Part shown: piece by piece, positions 14,920-24,249 of the stretch
Numbering within the stretch: the first letter of the stretch is position 1
Layout: each line of letters starts with the position of its first letter
Source of the DNA: Pseudovibrio exalbescens
GTDB lineage: Bacteria; Pseudomonadota; Alphaproteobacteria; Rhizobiales; Stappiaceae
Reading direction: 5' to 3'
Assembly (NCBI RefSeq): GCF_028737195.1
Contig: NZ_JAQZAJ010000008.1
Span: forward strand, 26,850-90,849
DNA length: 64,000 nucleotides
Notes under the pieces: model-generated
The model's database searches: none
What the model was told of the DNA's origin: nothing
What the model saw: the letters and a program-made list of their open reading frames with translations, nothing else
Translations under genes and position numbers: made by a program

Positions 14920-17900
14920 ATGAAGGGCAACTTGTCTGCATGGTCCCTGAGCAACAAGAAGGTAGCGCTCTACTTCATGGTACTGGTGATTTTGGCGGGT
15001 GTGACAGCCTTTGTGAACCTTGGCCGCGATGAAGACCCCCCTTTTACCATCAGAACCATGCTCGTACAGGCTGCCTGGCCTGGAGCTGCAACCGATGAGA
15101 CCCTGCTTCAGGTAACCGAGCGGCTTGAGAGAGCTTTGCAGGAAACGCCTGGGCTTGATCGAATAGACAGCCAGACCCGACCGGGTCACAGCGTGCTGTT
15201 TGTCCATTTGCTCGACAGCACCCCGAAAGCTGATGTGCCAATGGTCTGGCAGAATGTGCGCAACCGGGTGGCAGATATGGCGCATACCTTGCCTCAAGGT
15301 GTCATCGGCCCGGCCTTTAACGATGAATTTGGCGACACATTCGGCGTAATCTATGGCTTTACCGCAGATGGTTTTTCTCAGAGGGAACTGCGGGATTATG
15401 TCGAGCATATCCGCTCTGAACTGCTGAGGGTGGAAGATGTTTCCAAGATCGAGCTCCTCGGCATCCAGGAAGAAACCATATTCGTGGAGTTCGATCCCTC
15501 AGAGATCGCAGCTTTAGGGTTGCCGCCTGGTGCGGTGCGCGATGCCTTGCGAGCGCAAAATCTGGTTGCCCCAGCAGGAACCTTGAGAACAGGAACGGAT
15601 GCCATAACCGTCACTGTTTCTGGGGCCTTCAATGATGAAAATGATCTTCGCGAAATTGTTCTGACTGCAGGAGACGCCCGGTTGCGACTGGGGGATGTGG
15701 CCCGTATCAGCCGCGGCTATGCCGACCCACCTCAACCCCTCTTTCGGGTTAACGGCAAGGACGCCCTCGGGATCGCCATTTCTATGCGGGACGGCGGTGA
15801 TGTGATTGCGTTGGGCGAAAACCTCGAAGCCCGAATAACTGAACTCCGTAGGGACCTACCCATCGGTATCGAGAGTTTTCTCGTAGCAAACCAGCCGGAG
15901 ATTGTGGACACGGCGATTGCCGAGTTCACGGAGTCATTGTGGCAGGCCATCGCCATTGTTTTGGTCATAAGCTTTATCGCGCTTGGCGTGCGGGCTGGCA
16001 TCGTGGTTGCGGTGGCCATTCCATTGACCATGGCTGCGGTGTTCGTGACCATGCAACTGGTTGGTATTGACCTGCAACGCATTTCGCTTGGAGCACTCAT
16101 CATTGCACTCGGTCTTCTGGTGGATGATGCCATGACAACGGTAGACAGCATGACGCGGCGCTTAGCTGCGGGTGATGATGCCTTTCGTGCCGGGTCTTAT
16201 GCTTATGACAAGCTGGCTTTTGCGATGCTCACAGGCGCATTCGTCACAATTGCCGGGTTTGTTCCCATTGGTTTTGCTGAGAGTTCGGCGGGCGAATATA
16301 CGTTTTCCATCTTTGCCGTAGTAGCCATCGCCTTGATTGCATCATGGTTGATCGCCGTCTTGTTTGTCCCGGTCGTAGGGGTGGCCGTTCTGCGCCCTCC
16401 CAAACCGGATGCGAAAACCCGTGAGAGCGCCTTGATGCTAGGGTATCGCGCACTGCTGGCCCTTGCCATGCGAGCCAGAATTTTGGTTGTGGTTGCTACG
16501 ATTGGCCTGTTTGTCTTGTCTGTGCTCGGGCTGTCGTTGGTTCCTCGTCAGTTCTTTCCACCTTCCGACCGGGTGGAGCTTCTTGTGGACTTGACCCTGC
16601 CCCAAGGAGCTTCGATCCATACCACCCGAGTGGCAGTTGATCGGTTCGAGGCCAAGCTGGAACAACTTGAGGGCATCTCACACTGGAGCAGTTATATTGG
16701 TCGCGGTGCCATCAGGTTTTATTTGCCGCTCGATGTACAGACGCCCAACCCATTCTTCGCCCAGTTCGTGGTGGTGACCAACAGCATTGAGGATCGCCTT
16801 CGCCTTCAACCTTTGTTGGAGGAAACCCTAATCGAAGAATTTCCGGAGGCGATCTCCCGTGTCTATGCGTTGGAGCTCGGCCCGCCAGTTGGATGGCCGA
16901 TCCAGTATCGAGTTACGGGGAGCAACCTTGAAGAGGTCCGAACCATTGCGCGTGATGTAGCAGAGATCATCGCCGGTGTGGGCGATGTCCGGTCCTTGAG
17001 CTTTAACTGGATGGAGCCTTCACGAGATATCCGGGTCGTGCTGGACCAGGACGAAGCTCGCCGGCTTGGGATCAGTGCGGCGGCGGTCTCGAATGCGTTA
17101 AACCTGTATCTCTCCGGAACGCCGGTCACCCAAATCCGTGATGACATCTACCTTATCCCTGTAGTCACTCGTGCTGAAGGAGGACAAACCCTCTCACCTG
17201 AGCGGCTCGCCAATCTGCAAATCGCGATTGGCGGTGGCCGTACGGTACCGTTGTCCCAGATTACGCGGCTGGATTACGACCTCACAGATCCGCTGGTTCA
17301 CCGGCGGGATCGGGTCGCCGCATTGACGGTGCAGGCGGATATCCAGCCCGGTCTGCAGGCTGCCACAGTGGTTGATCGGATCGAGCCAGAACTCGCAGAG
17401 CTACGGGCTGACTTGCCCAAAGGATATACTATAGACACCGGCGGGCTAGTGGAGGAAAGCGCAGAGTCGCAAGCCTCGGTATTCGCAGTCGTACCGTTCA
17501 TGCTCCTATTGGTCCTAACCATCCTTATGGTCCAGCTTCGCGATTTTCGTCTGGTAGGAATGGTGCTGTTCATGGCACCGCTTGGCATGATTGGCGTAGT
17601 AGGTGCGCTATTGCTTTCCGGACAACCCCTTGGCTTTGTGGCCATCCTTGGGGTACTTGCTCTTGTGGGTATGATTTCCAAGAATGCCGTGATCCTTATC
17701 GAGCAGATCGAGGATGAGCGTCGTTCCGGAAAGCCCGTGCGGGCGGCGGTAATCGAGGCTGCCGCAAGCCGCCTCCGCCCCATCTTGTTGACAGCACTCT
17801 CCACCGTTCTGGGTCTCGTTCCCATTGCCTTTACTGTGTTCTGGGGAGCCATGGCCTTTGCCATCATGGGCGGGCTGGCAGTGGCTTCTTTCCTCACGCT

Positions 17901-18003
17901 TCTCGTTTTGCCTGTGCTTTACGATCTCGTCTTCAATCGCGGTGAGTTAGCCGAAGAGCCTTCTGGGAGCGACCGCAGCAACTCCCCTTCCCCACTCGTA
18001 TAA
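14920..18003 (+). CDS. RND-family efflux pump permease
   Basis: Proton-driven inner-membrane pump of the HAE-1/AcrB superfamily, 1027 residues. The N-terminal helix is followed by two large periplasmic loops and two sets of transmembrane helices. The proton-relay segment IIALGLLVDDAMTTVDSM (about 397-414) has the paired Asp residues of TM4. Other family segments are NLGRDEDPPFTIRTMLVQAA near the start and GMISKNAVILIEQIEDERR in TM11. It begins at the ATG after GGAGGGATCTAGC; an upstream GTG would overlap the adaptor. The sequence is closer to the alphaproteobacterial multidrug or acriflavin-resistance group than to metal pumps (CusA), because no metal-binding pattern stands out. It ends 6 bases from the convergent MscS gene with no visible terminator. 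Confidence 0.93.
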   Translation: MKGNLSAWSLSNKKVALYFMVLVILAGVTAFVNLGRDEDPPFTIRTMLVQAAWPGAATDETLLQVTERLERALQETPGLDRIDSQTRPGHSVLFVHLLDSTPKADVPMVWQNVRNRVADMAHTLPQGVIGPAFNDEFGDTFGVIYGFTADGFSQRELRDYVEHIRSELLRVEDVSKIELLGIQEETIFVEFDPSEIAALGLPPGAVRDALRAQNLVAPAGTLRTGTDAITVTVSGAFNDENDLREIVLTAGDARLRLGDVARISRGYADPPQPLFRVNGKDALGIAISMRDGGDVIALGENLEARITELRRDLPIGIESFLVANQPEIVDTAIAEFTESLWQAIAIVLVISFIALGVRAGIVVAVAIPLTMAAVFVTMQLVGIDLQRISLGALIIALGLLVDDAMTTVDSMTRRLAAGDDAFRAGSYAYDKLAFAMLTGAFVTIAGFVPIGFAESSAGEYTFSIFAVVAIALIASWLIAVLFVPVVGVAVLRPPKPDAKTRESALMLGYRALLALAMRARILVVVATIGLFVLSVLGLSLVPRQFFPPSDRVELLVDLTLPQGASIHTTRVAVDRFEAKLEQLEGISHWSSYIGRGAIRFYLPLDVQTPNPFFAQFVVVTNSIEDRLRLQPLLEETLIEEFPEAISRVYALELGPPVGWPIQYRVTGSNLEEVRTIARDVAEIIAGVGDVRSLSFNWMEPSRDIRVVLDQDEARRLGISAAAVSNALNLYLSGTPVTQIRDDIYLIPVVTRAEGGQTLSPERLANLQIAIGGGRTVPLSQITRLDYDLTDPLVHRRDRVAALTVQADIQPGLQAATVVDRIEPELAELRADLPKGYTIDTGGLVEESAESQASVFAVVPFMLLLVLTILMVQLRDFRLVGMVLFMAPLGMIGVVGALLLSGQPLGFVAILGVLALVGMISKNAVILIEQIEDERRSGKPVRAAVIEAAASRLRPILLTALSTVLGLVPIAFTVFWGAMAFAIMGGLAVASFLTLLVLPVLYDLVFNRGELAEEPSGSDRSNSPSPLV

Positions 18004-18009
18004 GGACAT

Positions 18010-20016
18010 TTACTTTCGCTCATCTTCTGTTGGATCAGAATTCAGTGACTGCTGTTCGGCGTTTGACAAGGGTTCCATGTTAGCGCTGGTTTCAGCCTCG
18101 CGGTGGCCCGCCTCCACACTTCCCGTGGGCGGGTAGTCAAGCGTGCCCTGCAACTGGTCTACTTCTTCACGTGCGGGATTGGGGAATGGCAGCTTGCCGG
18201 ATTTGCGCCAGCTGGCTACAGCTGCTTCTGCTGCTTCGCTTTCAGCCGTGTTCACCCCCTTATCACGAGCAACATAAAGGGTTTGTGATGGGAATGCGAA
18301 GCCTGTGCCCGCTTGCCCTACGACATCATAAACTCTGAGTAGGACGTCTTCACGAATGGCAAAGAAATCGTTCCACTCTCGCGTTTGGGCATAAACGCGA
18401 ATGCTGATGTTCAAAGAGCTGTCACCATAGCCAGAAAAGCGAACGCGTACAGTTTCTCTGTCTATTCGAGGGTGGGAAAGGCACATTTTCCGCAGCTGAG
18501 CGAGGAGGTACCGCAGCTGATCTGGGGTGGTTTCGTATCGTACGCCAATTGAAACATCAATCAGCATTTGATCGCATTCTGCCCAGTTGATGATCTGCAT
18601 GTCAGCAAATTGCGCATTGGGCATGGAGATGAGCGTGCGATCCAATGTTCTGAGTTTTGTGGAGCGGATGCCAACTCGTTCTACTGTTCCTGTATGGTCG
18701 CCGAAGCTGCAGAAGTCGCCGATTTTTACCGGACGATCAATGTACAAGATAACCCCACCGATGAGGTTCTCCAGTGTCGGACGAACGGCCAAGGCGACTG
18801 CGATGCCGCCAATGCCGAGCCCCGCCATTATGCTCAAAATGGGGATGCCAATGGCTTGTCCTCCGAAGGCCATCACGGTCATGACGCCAATAATGCCGAG
18901 GGTTGCGGAGAGCAAGCGCAGCATATCCGCATCTAGACTTTCATCTGGGATGCGAGGCGAGCGAATAATCAACTCGAATACCATCCTGATGGCCAGCCAC
19001 AAGAGCCATGCGTATCCAATGTAGGCGAGGATAGTCTCCGCAGTTTGAACAATCGCGGCGAAACGTCCTGAAATATTGATTTGTCCGGTTAAGTAAGGAA
19101 GTAGGATCTCGCCCGCGAATAGTAGGCTCAAGGGCAGCAAACTTTGCAGGATGAGCGCCAGCATACGCTTTTGCGGGTCAACGGCCCATATGATGCTATT
19201 CAGAGAAAAGATCAGCACGATTAGAGCCGCGAAAACAATAAACAGAACCAGCGTTTTCCAAATGGGAGTGTCCAGCCAAAGAAGTGTCAGGGGTTTGGGA
19301 ATACTCGAAACCACAAACGAAGGAACAAGTGGGCCGGTGAGTTGTTTTCCGAATATGGCGATTGAGTTGGTCGGCAAGCGGGTTTGGAGTGGTAGGTGGC
19401 TTATTGCACGTGCAAACCGCGGCGCATCTCGCACTGTCCGGCCGGAGAACAAAAATTCTCCTTTTCTTTCTCCTTCCGCTATCTCAACGATCCGTATTGG
19501 GGTTTCTGGAACTCTGAAGCTTTGTATACCGCTTGCTTCAACTTCCTCAGCATTCGGGAAATCCAGAGCGGATGACGAGGTTAAACGTCCGAGAATATCC
19601 ATCACATGACTTGCGGTCAAAATGCCTACTTCCCTGCGTGAGGTCGGAGAAACCTCCTGCAAATCGAACAAAGCAATAAGCTGGTCGGACACCAATGCGA
19701 TCCGTGTGGCCCCAGAGAATGTTGGGTTTTCTAAATACTCCAAAATTTCTGTTTCCATTATTCGGGAAAGCCAACGAAAGGACTCGAAGGTTGCTCTTGG
19801 GCTGTCGGTGCGGATCGGCAGCACCTCGCGTTCAGCCTCAATAGTGGTAGCTGGAAGTTGAGACTGTGCCGGGTTCACGGAAAGAGTGAATGAGGTAATA
19901 AGCACGCATACGATGACTGCTCGAAAACACCAAAATTGTTTCAAGGTCTGACACGGTCTCGACTGCCGGAGATTTATCGTGTGGAGAAAAGGCTCGAGCA
20001 CACTCCAAAGCAGCAT
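18010..20016 (-). CDS. MscS-family mechanosensitive ion channel with periplasmic domain
   Basis: Inner-membrane channel that releases solutes under hypo-osmotic stress. It has 668 residues, much longer than E. coli MscS (286). The N-terminal hydrophobic segment at about 30-50 ends in NPAQSQ and looks like a signal peptide. A periplasmic region of about 190 residues follows, then several helices and the MscS core near residues 370-560, with GLGIGGIAVALAVRPTLENL and DRPVKIGDFCSFGDHTGTVE. The Ala/Gly-packed pore helix and beta-domain pattern are clear. The C-terminal 80 residues are charged and probably cytoplasmic. The start ATG is preceded by GGAG. It is convergent with the RND pump gene, from which it is separated by only 6 bases. 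Confidence 0.9.
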   Translation of the reverse strand: MLLWSVLEPFLHTINLRQSRPCQTLKQFWCFRAVIVCVLITSFTLSVNPAQSQLPATTIEAEREVLPIRTDSPRATFESFRWLSRIMETEILEYLENPTFSGATRIALVSDQLIALFDLQEVSPTSRREVGILTASHVMDILGRLTSSSALDFPNAEEVEASGIQSFRVPETPIRIVEIAEGERKGEFLFSGRTVRDAPRFARAISHLPLQTRLPTNSIAIFGKQLTGPLVPSFVVSSIPKPLTLLWLDTPIWKTLVLFIVFAALIVLIFSLNSIIWAVDPQKRMLALILQSLLPLSLLFAGEILLPYLTGQINISGRFAAIVQTAETILAYIGYAWLLWLAIRMVFELIIRSPRIPDESLDADMLRLLSATLGIIGVMTVMAFGGQAIGIPILSIMAGLGIGGIAVALAVRPTLENLIGGVILYIDRPVKIGDFCSFGDHTGTVERVGIRSTKLRTLDRTLISMPNAQFADMQIINWAECDQMLIDVSIGVRYETTPDQLRYLLAQLRKMCLSHPRIDRETVRVRFSGYGDSSLNISIRVYAQTREWNDFFAIREDVLLRVYDVVGQAGTGFAFPSQTLYVARDKGVNTAESEAAEAAVASWRKSGKLPFPNPAREEVDQLQGTLDYPPTGSVEAGHREAETSANMEPLSNAEQQSLNSDPTEDERK

Positions 20017-20149
20017 TCACAGAACTCCGGGTTTATGCGGGGAGACTTCTCGCAAACTCCTAACTTTCGCGCTTCCTTCATTTTGAATGAAGTAGTAAAA
20101 CGCCAAGAAGGTCACTTAACTGCGTCTCTCCCCGCCAGTGACGTGTAAA

Positions 20150-20662
20150 TTATGTATCGTTCTCTAGTGCCGTGCGAAGTTTTTCTTCTTGGGATGACGA
20201 TAAGGAGGTCTTCAGAATGCGGGGCGAATGCTCTTTTATTTCGGCAATAACCTTGTCGGGAGTTGCCTTCGCAACGAGGACAAAAAGAGCAGAAGTGCCG
20301 GGTTTGATGGTTTTTCCGAGGTCTCGAATGAAGTCATCATTAATACCGAAATCAGAAAGGCGGCCTGTAAGTGCACCGACAGCCGCGCCAGCCGCTCCGC
20401 CGACAGCGAAACCCGCCAGAGGATTTAAAAGCAACAGTCCGACCAGTCCTCCGAGCAATGCGCCTGTGCTCAATCCGTGACTTGCTCCCAATGCCGTAAG
20501 GTTTACCGATTGCTTAATCTGGACATCGCCTTGTTCCGGGCGGATGACCACGACGGCGTCGGTTAGGTCGATCAGATGAGCCTTGCCGAGGGCGCGTAGC
20601 TTGCTCAATACGATGTCCGCGGTCTCAATGCCGTCAAAGTCCATTACAATCAGATCTGACAT
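20150..20662 (-). CDS. DUF1269 domain protein
   Basis: A 170-residue protein of the DUF1269 family, which is uncharacterised and often annotated as a membrane protein. The N-terminus reads MSDLIVMDFDGIETADIVLS and resembles the small ferredoxin-like fold of this family. The glycine-rich hydrophobic segment GLLLLNPLAGFAVGGAAGAA (about 90-110) is its hallmark, followed by the conserved FGINDDFIRDLGKTIKPGTS and ALFVLVAKATPDKVI. The ATG at 20662 has AGAGGACGG upstream; longer frames lack one. It lies downstream of arcA, beyond a strong hairpin, and may be a stress-linked third gene of that operon. Confidence 0.88.
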   Translation of the reverse strand: MSDLIVMDFDGIETADIVLSKLRALGKAHLIDLTDAVVVIRPEQGDVQIKQSVNLTALGASHGLSTGALLGGLVGLLLLNPLAGFAVGGAAGAAVGALTGRLSDFGINDDFIRDLGKTIKPGTSALFVLVAKATPDKVIAEIKEHSPRILKTSLSSSQEEKLRTALENDT

Positions 20663-20729
20663 ATTTATCCGTCCTCTTCTTATTCTTTTGGATCTTCGGA
20701 TTTCGCTGCTGTTGTTTGCCAGCATAGGC

Positions 20730-20760
20730 GCTTGGCTGTCGAAGTGATCGACAGCCAAGC
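20730..20760. terminator. Strong 13-bp hairpin after arcA
   Basis: GCTTGGCTGTCGA (20730-20742) pairs perfectly with TCGACAGCCAAGC (20748-20760) around a 5-nt loop, 25 bp downstream of the arcA stop. No T-run follows on the minus strand, so it may be an RNA stabiliser or a processing site rather than a classical terminator. It separates arcA from the DUF1269 gene. Confidence 0.5.
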
Positions 20761-20784
20761 TATTGGATCATGGTGACGCGAAGC

Positions 20785-22029
20785 TCAAAAATCGACAGGG
20801 TCGCGACTGATCGGACAGGTCATGCAATGCCCGCCGCCCCGCCCGCGCCCAAGCTCGGAACCAGAGATAGTGATCACTTCAATACCTTGTTTGCGGAGCA
20901 ACGTATTCGTGTAGGTATTGCGATCGTAAGCAAAAACGACTCCGGGTGAAACACAAACGAGGTTTGCGCCAGAATCCCACTGTGTTCGCTCTCGAACGTA
21001 CGCATTGCCACCAGTTTCTACGACCCGCATTTTCTTGACACCGAGTGCTTTTGAAACCGCGCCCACCCAGTCTGTGTTTTCTCTTCTGACATCAAGTTCG
21101 CCGTTTTCCTTCGGGCGAATGGAGTAGGGCGTAATTGTGTTAACGATATCTGGATACAAAAGGACGCAATCGCGATCTGCGAAGGTGAACACGGTATCGA
21201 GATGCATTGCAGCACGCAGCTTCGGCATGGCTGCCACAAGCACAACATCAACGACATCCTGCTCGAACAAAGATTTCGCTAGCAGCCCGATCCCTTGTCG
21301 AGACGTGCGTTCTGACATTCCTATGAGGAGGGTACGGTTTCCCGCAGGCATCACATCCCCTCCTTCGACAGTAGCCAATCCGAAGTTCTTTTGCGGATCT
21401 CCCCACCAGATATTCGTCTTGTCACGGAAGTCTGGATGAAAACGATAGATTGCCGTAGTAAGGAGCGTCTCGTCCTTTCGTGGTGGCCAGTAGAGCGGAT
21501 TGACGCTACACCCACCATATATCCAACAAGTTGTGTCTCGTGTGTAGAGTGTGTTTGGAAGTGGGGAGATCAGGTATTGAGTTAAATCACCGCTGTGCCG
21601 GATCAAATCCATAAACTGCCCAGACAGATTTTGGGGGAATTCTTCAACCGACAAGCCGCCGATCAGGATCTCGGCCAGAGTCCGATCATTTAGCTCCTCC
21701 AAATAGCTGCGCACATCCTCAACAAGCCCAATGCCAACCTCATATTCCGTTACGCGGGTGTTCAGGATCCAATCCTTGGCCTCCGGAATTGCAAGTGTTT
21801 GAGTTAACAGGTCGTGCATTTCCACCACGTCGACTCCTCGGTCACGCAGTTTCTGCTGGAAATCAAGATGATCTCTTTTTGCAACATCAACCCAGATTAC
21901 ATCATCAAACAAAAGGTTGTCGCAGTTGGATGGGGTAAGCCGTTCGTGCGCCTTACCCGGCGAACACACCATTACTTTATTCAGTTTACCAACTTCGGAA
22001 TGGACTCCAAATGCGGCCTGTGCGGTCAT
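20785..22029 (-). CDS. arcA: Arginine deiminase
   Basis: Converts L-arginine to L-citrulline and ammonia, the first step of the arginine deiminase pathway, in the cytoplasm. The length of 414 aa is close to the 418 of the Pseudomonas enzyme. Guanidino-modifying-enzyme motifs are visible: [19 protein letters not shown] at the N-terminus, [44 protein letters not shown] and the C-terminal [18 protein letters not shown] with the nucleophilic Cys402. All catalytic residues appear to be present. It follows arcD by 22 bp, so they form an operon. Neither arcB (ornithine carbamoyltransferase) nor arcC (carbamate kinase) occurs nearby. The module may therefore serve acid resistance or citrulline export rather than ATP production, unless those genes are elsewhere. 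Confidence 0.96.
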   Translation of the reverse strand: MTAQAAFGVHSEVGKLNKVMVCSPGKAHERLTPSNCDNLLFDDVIWVDVAKRDHLDFQQKLRDRGVDVVEMHDLLTQTLAIPEAKDWILNTRVTEYEVGIGLVEDVRSYLEELNDRTLAEILIGGLSVEEFPQNLSGQFMDLIRHSGDLTQYLISPLPNTLYTRDTTCWIYGGCSVNPLYWPPRKDETLLTTAIYRFHPDFRDKTNIWWGDPQKNFGLATVEGGDVMPAGNRTLLIGMSERTSRQGIGLLAKSLFEQDVVDVVLVAAMPKLRAAMHLDTVFTFADRDCVLLYPDIVNTITPYSIRPKENGELDVRRENTDWVGAVSKALGVKKMRVVETGGNAYVRERTQWDSGANLVCVSPGVVFAYDRNTYTNTLLRKQGIEVITISGSELGRGRGGGHCMTCPISRDPVDF

Positions 22030-22051
22030 CTGACCCTCCTGCTTTTTTGTT

Positions 22052-23488
22052 TTATGGTGTTATTCGGCCAGTTATCAGCCCGGCCATGCCCAGGATGGCT
22101 CCAATGGCAATAGCGGCAAATATCATTGTTTCCCGCTTGTTAAAGAGAGATGCATTGTTCTCGCGACGAGACCAAACATAAAGAAGCGTTCCAGGTGCGA
22201 ACAACACGGTTACGAGGATCACGTATTTCAGACCTGCGGCGATAAACATGAAGACCACATACAGGATAGCAATCCAGCTGACGATCATATCGGAACGGCG
22301 GGCTTTGGGTGTGCCTGCATATAGTGCGTCATCCCTTACCAACAACGCGCCAAAGCCTGCCACAAGGAGATAGGGTAACAAGGTGGTGACGCTTGTCATG
22401 TTGAGCATGAAATTGAAGGCATCTGCTGACCAATAGGTGGAGATTATGAATGCTGAGATCACGATGTTGGTTGCCCACAAGGCTGCGGCAGGCACCTTAT
22501 TGGCGTTTTCATTAGCAAAGATACGTGGCATGTCTCCAGACTTGGCTGCAGCAAACATGACTTCTGCGCAGATGAGACACCAGGCTAAGTAGGCTCCCAG
22601 CACCGAGACGAGTACGCCAATGGAAATGAACCAACGTCCCCATGGACCGGCTGCTGCTTCAAGCGCCCCGGCTAGTGAGGGCTGACGAAGGGCCGCTATC
22701 TCGGCGCGCGGCTCAATCGCATAAGGCAGCAGGGTGATCGCCACCATCAACCCGGTTACAGCAACGAACCCCAGAATGGTCGCAGTGCCAACATCGGAGC
22801 GCTTCTTGGCAAAGCGTGAATAAACACTTGCTCCTTCAATGCCTATAAAAACGAACACGGTAATCAACATGGTGTCGCGCACCTGAAAGATCAGGGGTTT
22901 TTCGGGCATTCCAACACCACCCCAAAAGTTCTCCCGGAAAGTGTCAAAGTTGAAGGCAATTATCATGGCAATGATGGCGACCAGGATAGGCACAATCTTG
23001 GCGATAGTCACAATGAAGTTGACGGCAGCGGCCTGCTCCACACCGCGCAGGATTAAGGTATGAAACAGCCAGACCCCGGCGAGTGAAACCAAAATGGAGA
23101 TGAGTGTATTGCCCTCTCCAAACATCGGAAAAAACTTGCCAAGCGTTGAGCCGATCAAAACCCAATAGAATACATTCCCAAGGCATGATCCCAACCAATA
23201 GCCAAAGGCTGAGAGGAAGCCCATGTAGTCCCCAAAACCCGCTTTCGCGTAGGCAAAGACCCCGGCGTCAATCTCCGGTTTACGCTCCGCTAGAAATTGG
23301 AAGACTCGTGCGAGCATGTACATACCCGTACCTGCAATCAACCAGGCAATGATTGCGCCAAATGGACCTGTCGCCATGCCGAAGCGCCCAGGAAGATTGA
23401 ATATTCCGGCACCTACCATGGAGCCAATGACCATTGCAGTCAGCGCGAAAAGTGAAATCTTACTTGCTTGTTGATGTTCTGGCTGCAC
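22052..23488 (-). CDS. arcD: Arginine/ornithine (or arginine/citrulline) antiporter
   Basis: Inner-membrane amino acid exchanger of the APC superfamily, basic amino acid/polyamine antiporter type, with 478 residues and 12-13 hydrophobic segments. The first segment, [20 protein letters not shown], carries the family GSMxGxGIF motif. Further family segments are [39 protein letters not shown] and [20 protein letters not shown]. Next to arcA, its expected substrate is arginine. The usual counter-substrate is ornithine, but with arcB missing locally citrulline exchange is possible. The start is a GTG preceded by CAGGAGTGAACA, a strong ribosome site. It is the first gene of the arcDA operon, and the promoter must lie in the 750-bp gap upstream. 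Confidence 0.93.
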   Translation of the reverse strand: MQPEHQQASKISLFALTAMVIGSMVGAGIFNLPGRFGMATGPFGAIIAWLIAGTGMYMLARVFQFLAERKPEIDAGVFAYAKAGFGDYMGFLSAFGYWLGSCLGNVFYWVLIGSTLGKFFPMFGEGNTLISILVSLAGVWLFHTLILRGVEQAAAVNFIVTIAKIVPILVAIIAMIIAFNFDTFRENFWGGVGMPEKPLIFQVRDTMLITVFVFIGIEGASVYSRFAKKRSDVGTATILGFVAVTGLMVAITLLPYAIEPRAEIAALRQPSLAGALEAAAGPWGRWFISIGVLVSVLGAYLAWCLICAEVMFAAAKSGDMPRIFANENANKVPAAALWATNIVISAFIISTYWSADAFNFMLNMTSVTTLLPYLLVAGFGALLVRDDALYAGTPKARRSDMIVSWIAILYVVFMFIAAGLKYVILVTVLFAPGTLLYVWSRRENNASLFNKRETMIFAAIAIGAILGMAGLITGRITP

Positions 23489-24249
23489 TGTTCACTCCTG
23501 TCTTTTGACGACAGTTCTTTTTTATTTTTACTTTAGATCAACCGGAGAGTTGCTGAGTTTGCGATGTATTTCAGGGACCTTGTATTATACTAGTGAAATT
23601 AGTTTTATACCCCATTAATACTTTGAATAGGATTTGGTGACTTAAGGTAATCTCATGTTAAAATGAAATCAAGCGCAAATTTCTAGGAAAGGGTTACTTG
23701 CCGCCGCCCGTTTTAATACGATGCCCGGCGTCAGGTAAATAGGTGCGGCGAACGGATGGAGTTGAGGTTTTTGCTGTAAAGCGCTGGCAAGCCATGTAGA
23801 AGGATATATCTTTCTAGAGCATTTCCCGCTTATTCTGGCTCATATCCCGTCGCAGTGAAGTTCTGTCATACATTTGCCCCTCCCGATGCTGGAGTCGATG
23901 AGCTTCTGGAGACAGTGAACTTGCTGAGAACCAGGTGTCAGCCAGCCCGCGATCAGTGGAGGAGCATGATGTGCCCCTGTCCTGCACCCCATCCGCGCCG
24001 GATCCTTAATTCCCTGCAAGATAGTGAGACTAGATCCCCTTTTCTTCGGAAAAAAGAGTGCCGCTTCAAGTGTCTACGGCAAAAGTTGCGAGAACATCGG
24101 CAGCTTTTCTAGCCGGTGCATGGTAGGTGCTGAACCCAAGGAAATTCGCATTCGTAAAAGTTTAGCAATCTTTGCTTTTTCCCGTAAAGCGTGTATTCAA
24201 CCTAACTCAATTTTATAGTGACTAAAAACACTAGTGTTACAGGTGTCAG
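23489..24249. other. Intergenic region with a 12-bp palindrome
   Basis: This is a divergent promoter region between arcD and an autotransporter gene. The 23500-23700 part is AT-rich and should hold the arc promoter; no convincing FNR/ANR site (TTGAT-N4-ATCAA) is seen. From 23700 to 24220 the frames open on the plus strand show no recognisable protein. A perfect palindrome AACACTAGTGTT lies at 24227-24238, 11 bp before the autotransporter start, and is a possible operator. Confidence 0.5.

Noticed and set aside
23855..24218. Short frames between arcD and the HAF autotransporter
   Set aside because: No recognisable motif or ribosome site; they overlap each other in different frames.
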